64,000 nt of DNA from JAHEKB01 sp049115575 (GTDB lineage Bacteria; Bacteroidota; Bacteroidia; NS11-12g; UBA9320): NCBI GenBank assembly GCA_049115575.1, contig JAGDZU010000004.1, forward strand, positions 124,001 to 188,000, in the 5' to 3' direction. Shown here piece by piece: positions 59,778 through 64,000 of this stretch; positions within the stretch are counted from its first letter, which is position 1, and each line of letters opens with the position of its first letter. A model generated the notes under the pieces. The model made no database searches. It was not told the origin of the DNA and saw only the letters and a list, made by a program, of their open reading frames with translations. Both the position numbers and the translations under genes were made by a program.

Positions 59778-60380
59778 TCAACCTCCTAAGGTCAAAACCA
59801 TACCATAAGAAGGTCTGGCAAAATTCAGGTTCCCGAAAAGACTAACTCCAAATGCTAGACCGTCTTTTTTGCGGCGTAAATATTGTAACTCCAATGGCAA
59901 AGAAAGAACAGAGAAATTTATTTGCTCATATTCACAATCAGGAAACCATGAGTTATCACATTTTATTAAGTCTCCACGGTAGTTACCACTTGCAAAACCC
60001 AAACCAGCAAAAGCCATAAAAGAATGATCTATAGTTCTTCCTCTAAACTGCCTAGTTGTAGAATTGATATTATGCCCTAATAAAAAACTTAATTCCAAAT
60101 TGCGATCTTTAGGGTTCGTGTTACCAAAAATGGGGTCATAAAACCCAGCTAATTCATAGCCATATCCTATTCTTACCAATGCGAGGGTTTTCTTCAAGTG
60201 AAACTGAGCTTTTAGCATAAATTCAAGACCAACAACATCGTCAGCCTTATAAGCAGGTGTATGATAAACCCCTAAACCAAAATGCAAACTAGTTTCCTTA
60301 GAAGAATTGTTAGAACCAGATTGAGCCATCAATAGAAACACCATTGAGACTAGAAGAAATGTTTGAATAATTCGTTTCAT
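59778..60380 (-). CDS. Outer-membrane beta-barrel-like protein
   Basis: The 200-residue protein has a signal peptide (MKRIIQTFLLVSMVFLLMAQ) and barrel-like strands: LHFGLGVYHTPAYKADDVVG, LALVRIGYGYELAGF, SFMAFAGLGFASGNY. It ends SYGMVLTLGG without a terminal aromatic, so the barrel call is moderate. Its start overlaps the stop of the next barrel-like gene by four bases (ATGA), making a two-gene operon. Confidence 0.6.
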   Translation of the reverse strand: MKRIIQTFLLVSMVFLLMAQSGSNNSSKETSLHFGLGVYHTPAYKADDVVGLEFMLKAQFHLKKTLALVRIGYGYELAGFYDPIFGNTNPKDRNLELSFLLGHNINSTTRQFRGRTIDHSFMAFAGLGFASGNYRGDLIKCDNSWFPDCEYEQINFSVLSLPLELQYLRRKKDGLAFGVSLFGNLNFARPSYGMVLTLGG

Positions 60381-61066
60381 GTTTTCTGTGCAAATAATCC
60401 AATACCTATTCCTCCTTCAATTAGAAATGAAGTTCTTACGGTTGAAACCTCTGACCTTAGCGCTAGTCTAGCACCAATTAATTTGGCAAAAGGAAACTCA
60501 ACAGATGCTTGTACTGATGCTCCTAAGACATCGTTCAACTTTCGAATCACATGATAGTTACTAGATGTACACCAAAATCCACGATAAATTTCACGAGCCA
60601 TAAACTCATTTCCCCTTATATGAATGAAACTAGGTCCTAGTTCTATGGCGTACCGCAATTTATCTTTAAGGATCATACTGCGCCTCAGTCTCAATGTATA
60701 AAAGCTTAATTGTTCATAAAAGTGATTATCATCAAAAAGACCACATAACCCTGTTCCAGGAATATAGTCGGATGGCGTATTCTCATCTGACTTTAAGTCT
60801 TCATGATACGACAAAGTAAGTCCCCAGCGGCTAGCACTTGTTGCCGTTAAAGAATAAAGTGGTGTGGACATTTTATACCTATCAATTGCTGAAGTGGAAT
60901 TCAATGGCCCCCAAATTGAAAATGACCCATATAGTTCAACTAGTTTAATCGATTTTAACTTAGTTGGCTCTTTTACAATTGAATATCTATTAATAGCACC
61001 TAAATCATTTGGCAAAAACACACCCGCTATTAGGATAATTTGACAGTATATAAACCAAACTTTCAT
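60377..61066 (-). CDS. Outer-membrane-like protein upstream in the two-gene operon
   Basis: The 229-residue protein has an N-terminal signal-like segment (about 3-23) and beta-strand patterns (VELYGSFSIWGPLNST, LYSLTATSASRWGLTLSYHE, and the final LRSEVSTVRTSFLIEGGIGI). It looks like a small surface barrel of unknown function. A near-match -7 box, TGCTTTTG on the minus strand at 61076-61083, ends 9 bases before its ATG, beside the AGTTCGAACT palindrome. Confidence 0.55.
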   Translation of the reverse strand: MKVWFIYCQIILIAGVFLPNDLGAINRYSIVKEPTKLKSIKLVELYGSFSIWGPLNSTSAIDRYKMSTPLYSLTATSASRWGLTLSYHEDLKSDENTPSDYIPGTGLCGLFDDNHFYEQLSFYTLRLRRSMILKDKLRYAIELGPSFIHIRGNEFMAREIYRGFWCTSSNYHVIRKLNDVLGASVQASVEFPFAKLIGARLALRSEVSTVRTSFLIEGGIGIGLFAQKT

Positions 61067-61084
61067 AGTTCAGAACAAAAGCAT

Positions 61085-61167
61085 AGTTCGAACTTAGATT
61101 ATAAAATAACTTAGTCATTTGCAAAAATCGCAAATTCAACTAGCAGTTTTATTGATTTGCGCAAATC
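61085..61167. promoter_or_regulatory. Cluster of palindromes between divergent envelope genes
   Basis: The 150-base gap between the divergent genes at 61066 and 61217 contains three inverted repeats: AGTTCGAACT (61085-61094), ATTTGC/GCAAAT with a 7-base spacer (61117-61135), and the perfect 14-bp palindrome GATTTGCGCAAATC (61154-61167). The last two share the half-site ATTTGC. This looks like an operator pair for a dimeric regulator. Confidence 0.55.
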
Positions 61168-61216
61168 CCCCTGTGCAACCCTTTACATTTTTCGTGGTAT
61201 ATAAAATAAAACAATC

Positions 61217-61945
61217 ATGAAAACACCAATTAAGATAGTAGTAGCTGCAGCGTTAATCCTAAGCATGTCTGCTTGTTCCAGCGAGGTTATATGTAAAAAA
61301 GGCAGTGGAGGAATTCACAGTGAAGAGCTCTTTTTAGATAACATAGATGGTATAGATATGCAAATTGCTGCTGATGTAGTTATTAAACAGGGCAATAGTC
61401 AAAAAATAGTTGTCACAGGGCATCAGAATGTCTTAAACGAAATAGATATGGATGTTTATGGCGGTATCTGGAAAATCAAGTTCGACAACGGTTGTTTCAG
61501 ACATTATGATTTAGATGTGGAGATAACGGTTCCTGACTTGAAGAAAGTAATTATTAGTGGAAGTGGAGACATAGATATCCTGGATTTCGACAATCAAAAT
61601 GAATTGGATTTGAGAATCTCTGGAAGTGGAAATATTCACCTTCACGAATTTGAAGGCATTCATAAATTGAGAAGTTCCATAAGTGGCAGCGGAAACATTA
61701 CAGCATTCGATTCTATTTCTGTAAAAGAAACAGACATATTTATTTCTGGTAGCGGGAATTACAAAGCCTATCCTATAAGCACAGAAGATTGTAAAATTAA
61801 AATATCAGGATCTGGTAGCTGCTTTGTAAATGTCTCTCACTCTTTAGATGTTTCTATAAGTGGATCAGGTGATGTTCATTACAAAGGATATCCGAGCATT
61901 CATCAACACATAAGCGGTTCAGGGCATATATACAACGACAACTAG
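61217..61945 (+). CDS. DUF2807 (head GIN-type) lipoprotein with ISGSG repeats
   Basis: The 242-residue protein has a lipoprotein signal (KIVVAAALILSMSAC, Cys20) and seven ISGSG motifs about 20-25 residues apart from residue 113 onward (IISGSGDIDI, RISGSGNIHL, SISGSGNITA and so on). This is the DUF2807 right-handed beta-helix found in putative adhesins of Bacteroidota. It is probably surface-exposed. A TACATTTT box lies upstream at about 61184-61191, and the palindrome cluster precedes it. Confidence 0.88.
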   Translation: MKTPIKIVVAAALILSMSACSSEVICKKGSGGIHSEELFLDNIDGIDMQIAADVVIKQGNSQKIVVTGHQNVLNEIDMDVYGGIWKIKFDNGCFRHYDLDVEITVPDLKKVIISGSGDIDILDFDNQNELDLRISGSGNIHLHEFEGIHKLRSSISGSGNITAFDSISVKETDIFISGSGNYKAYPISTEDCKIKISGSGSCFVNVSHSLDVSISGSGDVHYKGYPSIHQHISGSGHIYNDN

Positions 61946-62060
61946 AATCTATTCCCAGGTAATCGACTCTGTTAAATTATAAATAAAAATCATAAATCAA
62001 CATACTCAATATCAGCATTGAATCGTCACAACGTTTTTAGCTTGCATGCTTTGACCGATT

Positions 62061-62813
62061 ATGCGATTCAATGCTTTAACCATAGCTGTTATATTGGGAT
62101 TGATTTCAGGCAAAGTATCCGCCTCAGATAGTCTTAAAACACGCTCCATTTACATCAATCCAGAATTCCATCAAATAAAAGAAGCAGCAAATTATGGGCT
62201 TGTAAATCAAGGCTTAAATATTGATTTCGGCTTTAAGCAAATTCAGAAAAACAGTAACTATTTAAAAGCTTTCAATAGTGAACTAGCCTTTGGAATTAAT
62301 TATGCAAAAGGTCTTGGGATGAATTGGACTCTTACACCTGTTGATTTACACTTCGCAAAAAAAATTGAATCTCTCAAAGGTTTTCTAGGTGCATACACTT
62401 CGTTCAATTATCATTTCCAATTGTACCCAGAACTTCAAAGTGGTCATTTGTTTTGGTTCACTAATCATGAAATGGGCCTGAGATATAGCACTACTCTTCA
62501 TATAAAAGACAAACCGTACAGCGTACAAGTTTCTTCATCACTTTTGGGATTTACTTCGAGACCAAAGCTGAGTTTAGAACATGAAACTTTGTTTTATGAT
62601 TTGAGTTTTAAAAATATAGTTAAGAGCCAACACAGCAATTTAAAGCTGGGTTTACCTCACAAATTTTCTCATCTGAATCTTGAAATACAACAAATCAAAG
62701 AAGAGAAAAAGTGGACCCTTGGTTATGAGGCTGACTTTATCTGGATAGGTGGTAATTCACACTTAAAGTATCTAACCCATTCCATCAACTTAAATAGGAG
62801 GTTACGCTCATGA
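62061..62813 (+). CDS. Exported protein of unknown function, barrel-like
   Basis: The 250-residue product has a signal peptide (MRFNALTIAVILGLISGKVSA) and a series of Gly/aromatic beta strands (SELAFGINYAKGLGMNW, LGAYTSFNYHFQLYP, YSVQVSSSLLGFTS). No family recognised; probably a small outer-membrane barrel. The serine hydrolase gene overlaps its stop by four bases, so they are translated together. Confidence 0.6.
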   Translation: MRFNALTIAVILGLISGKVSASDSLKTRSIYINPEFHQIKEAANYGLVNQGLNIDFGFKQIQKNSNYLKAFNSELAFGINYAKGLGMNWTLTPVDLHFAKKIESLKGFLGAYTSFNYHFQLYPELQSGHLFWFTNHEMGLRYSTTLHIKDKPYSVQVSSSLLGFTSRPKLSLEHETLFYDLSFKNIVKSQHSNLKLGLPHKFSHLNLEIQQIKEEKKWTLGYEADFIWIGGNSHLKYLTHSINLNRRLRS

Positions 62814-63898
62814 AAACACGGACATTCAAATACTTATTCATAGTATTAATCCTCTCCTCTTGTTTAACCGCTGATGATTTAAACCTCGATTTCATTTCAT
62901 ACCAACCACTTGAAATCGGCGATGGACATCATATCATATCCACGGATAGTGCTCAAATGAATGCAGATGCGCTTAAAGAGATTTACCTGGAGCTTCATAA
63001 CGGAAAAGAATTTTGGCCTATTCGTTCCATGCTAGTTTTGAGACATGGAAGCTTAGTTGCTGAACACTATTTTAAAGATCCCAATGATATAAATACCCAA
63101 CATCTAATTTGGTCTTGCACCAAACAAGTGATGGGCGCTCTTACAGGAATTGCTTTAGAACAAGGGGTTATCGATTCTATACAGGATCCTATAGGAAAGT
63201 ATTTAATTGAAGAAACAACACCTTATCCTGATAAAGCCAATATTACAATTGAAGACTTATTGAGTATGCATTCTGGAATAGATTACAGTAACGATGGAGT
63301 AGGTGGCGAAACTGATAAGCTTCTAAGACAAATTCCTTCAAGTATTGTAGATTTTGTATTGGGCTTGGATCAACGAGAAGTTCCTGGTTCATCTTTTCAT
63401 TATAACGATGGTGATCCTCTTTTACTGTCGGCTATAATTCACAAAGAAACTGGCAAACCCACTGACCTTTGGGCGAATGAAGTCCTGTTCTCTAAAATTG
63501 GACTGAGAAACTATAGCTGGAGAAGGTATAAAGACGGGATAGCTTTTGGGGGATTTGGAATAGAAACCACACCAAGAGAAATGGCAAAGTTTGCTATTTG
63601 CGTTGCAGATTCTGGCAGGCATGAAGGAACTCAAATAATACCTAAACATTGGATTAGCCAAATGACAGCATTGCAAGTGAAAACCGAATTTGATTATGAT
63701 TTTGGTTATCAATGGTGGATAGATTCCAAAAGAAACATTCATTTCATGTGGGGTCATGGTGGCCAGTTTGGATTCATTGCTCCAGATAAAGACTTGGTAG
63801 TCATTTTCACTTCAATCCCAAACACCCAAGGAGGCTACCAAATAACAGCGGATGAAGTACTTCCCATTGTAGATAAGATTATTCATAGCTGTGATTAA
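62810..63898 (+). CDS. Class C beta-lactamase-fold serine hydrolase lipoprotein
   Basis: The 362-residue protein has a lipoprotein signal (FKYLFIVLILSSC, Cys17) and the serine beta-lactamase/DD-peptidase fold: Ser102-x-x-Lys105 in SCTKQVMGALTG, the Tyr-x-Asn-like FHYNDGDPLL near 197 and HGGQFGF near 318. Such proteins (AmpC/EstB group) are usually carboxylesterases or peptidases rather than resistance enzymes. It is coupled to the exported protein gene before it, perhaps as an envelope pair. Confidence 0.88.
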   Translation: MKTRTFKYLFIVLILSSCLTADDLNLDFISYQPLEIGDGHHIISTDSAQMNADALKEIYLELHNGKEFWPIRSMLVLRHGSLVAEHYFKDPNDINTQHLIWSCTKQVMGALTGIALEQGVIDSIQDPIGKYLIEETTPYPDKANITIEDLLSMHSGIDYSNDGVGGETDKLLRQIPSSIVDFVLGLDQREVPGSSFHYNDGDPLLLSAIIHKETGKPTDLWANEVLFSKIGLRNYSWRRYKDGIAFGGFGIETTPREMAKFAICVADSGRHEGTQIIPKHWISQMTALQVKTEFDYDFGYQWWIDSKRNIHFMWGHGGQFGFIAPDKDLVVIFTSIPNTQGGYQITADEVLPIVDKIIHSCD

Positions 63899-63979
63899 TG
63901 CCCTTCGATTGGATCTACGTAAAGAGAATATATAAGCTTGCAATATTGCCCATCAATTAATTTATTATAATTTTTACCC

Positions 63980-64000
63980 ATGGCTAAAAACAGAATTGAC
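63980..64000 (+). CDS. Start of a gene cut by the right edge
   Basis: ATG 63980 begins MAKNRID and runs off the window. A TAATTTTT box-like sequence (63968-63975) ends four bases before it. Only seven codons are visible, so no product can be named. Confidence 0.35.

Noticed and set aside
1..64000. CRISPR arrays, insertion sequences and prophage genes.
   Set aside because: No regularly spaced direct repeats, transposase or integrase motifs, or phage structural genes were seen on either strand.

Overview
The window comes from a member of the Bacteroidota, most likely a marine flavobacterium-like lineage. The evidence is AT-rich DNA, many -7 promoter boxes of the Bacteroidota form TAnnTTTG, almost no Shine-Dalgarno sequences, two proteins ending in type IX secretion (T9SS) sorting tails, many lipoproteins and small outer-membrane barrels, and family markers such as DUF4175 and the pheT - coiled coil - zapA - rny gene order. 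Most of the window is chromosomal housekeeping sequence. No insertion sequence, prophage or CRISPR array was seen.

Layout. 1-2057: 5' part of a WD40-repeat protein that runs off the left edge. 2149-6936 (minus): pnp, rpsO and a membrane VWA protein. 7059-10022: flavin reductase, ArsC-like protein and a phosphoethanolamine-transferase-like enzyme. 10035-14000 (minus): T9SS cargo, an MpaB/Lcp-type oxygenase and an MscS channel. 14094-19812: pheT, coiled coil, zapA, rny, hutI. 19891-23626: small envelope proteins, then a B12-radical SAM / class IV aminotransferase / sulfotransferase-like gene set. 23822-28528: alpha/beta hydrolase, a long PurF and aroQ fired from one palindromic double promoter, then a glycosyltransferase and a lipoprotein. 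28491-37842: LVIVD lipoproteins, barrel, GNAT, sulfatase, ferritin, zinc metalloprotease, asparaginase, flavin reductase. 37847-43688: rlmD, thioredoxin, SPOR-like protein, DUF4175 protein. 43688-49915: cupin, lptB, two barrels, recJ, PfkB kinase, hppD.

50104-53792 encodes the lower meta-cleavage route: 4-oxalocrotonate decarboxylase, 2-hydroxypentadienoate hydratase, 4-hydroxy-2-oxovalerate aldolase and acetaldehyde dehydrogenase. Together they convert 4-oxalocrotonate to pyruvate and acetyl-CoA. hppD next door adds a link to tyrosine breakdown, but the ring-opening genes are not in the window. tRNA-Asn follows, with a partial copy of its 3' end and a possible GIY-YIG remnant, then an MBOAT/SGNH acyl-transfer pair. 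56677-63979 is accessory-like: small lipoproteins, barrels, a DUF2807 protein, a serine hydrolase, degenerate repeats, and two minus-strand genes each broken by one in-frame stop codon.

The most unusual signals are regulatory. In several genes the -7 box ends only 3-5 bases before the start codon, which predicts leaderless mRNAs, some starting with GTG or TTG. One 16-bp perfect palindrome consists of two head-to-head -7 boxes serving purF-like and aroQ. Two divergent lipoprotein genes overlap at their 5' coding ends.
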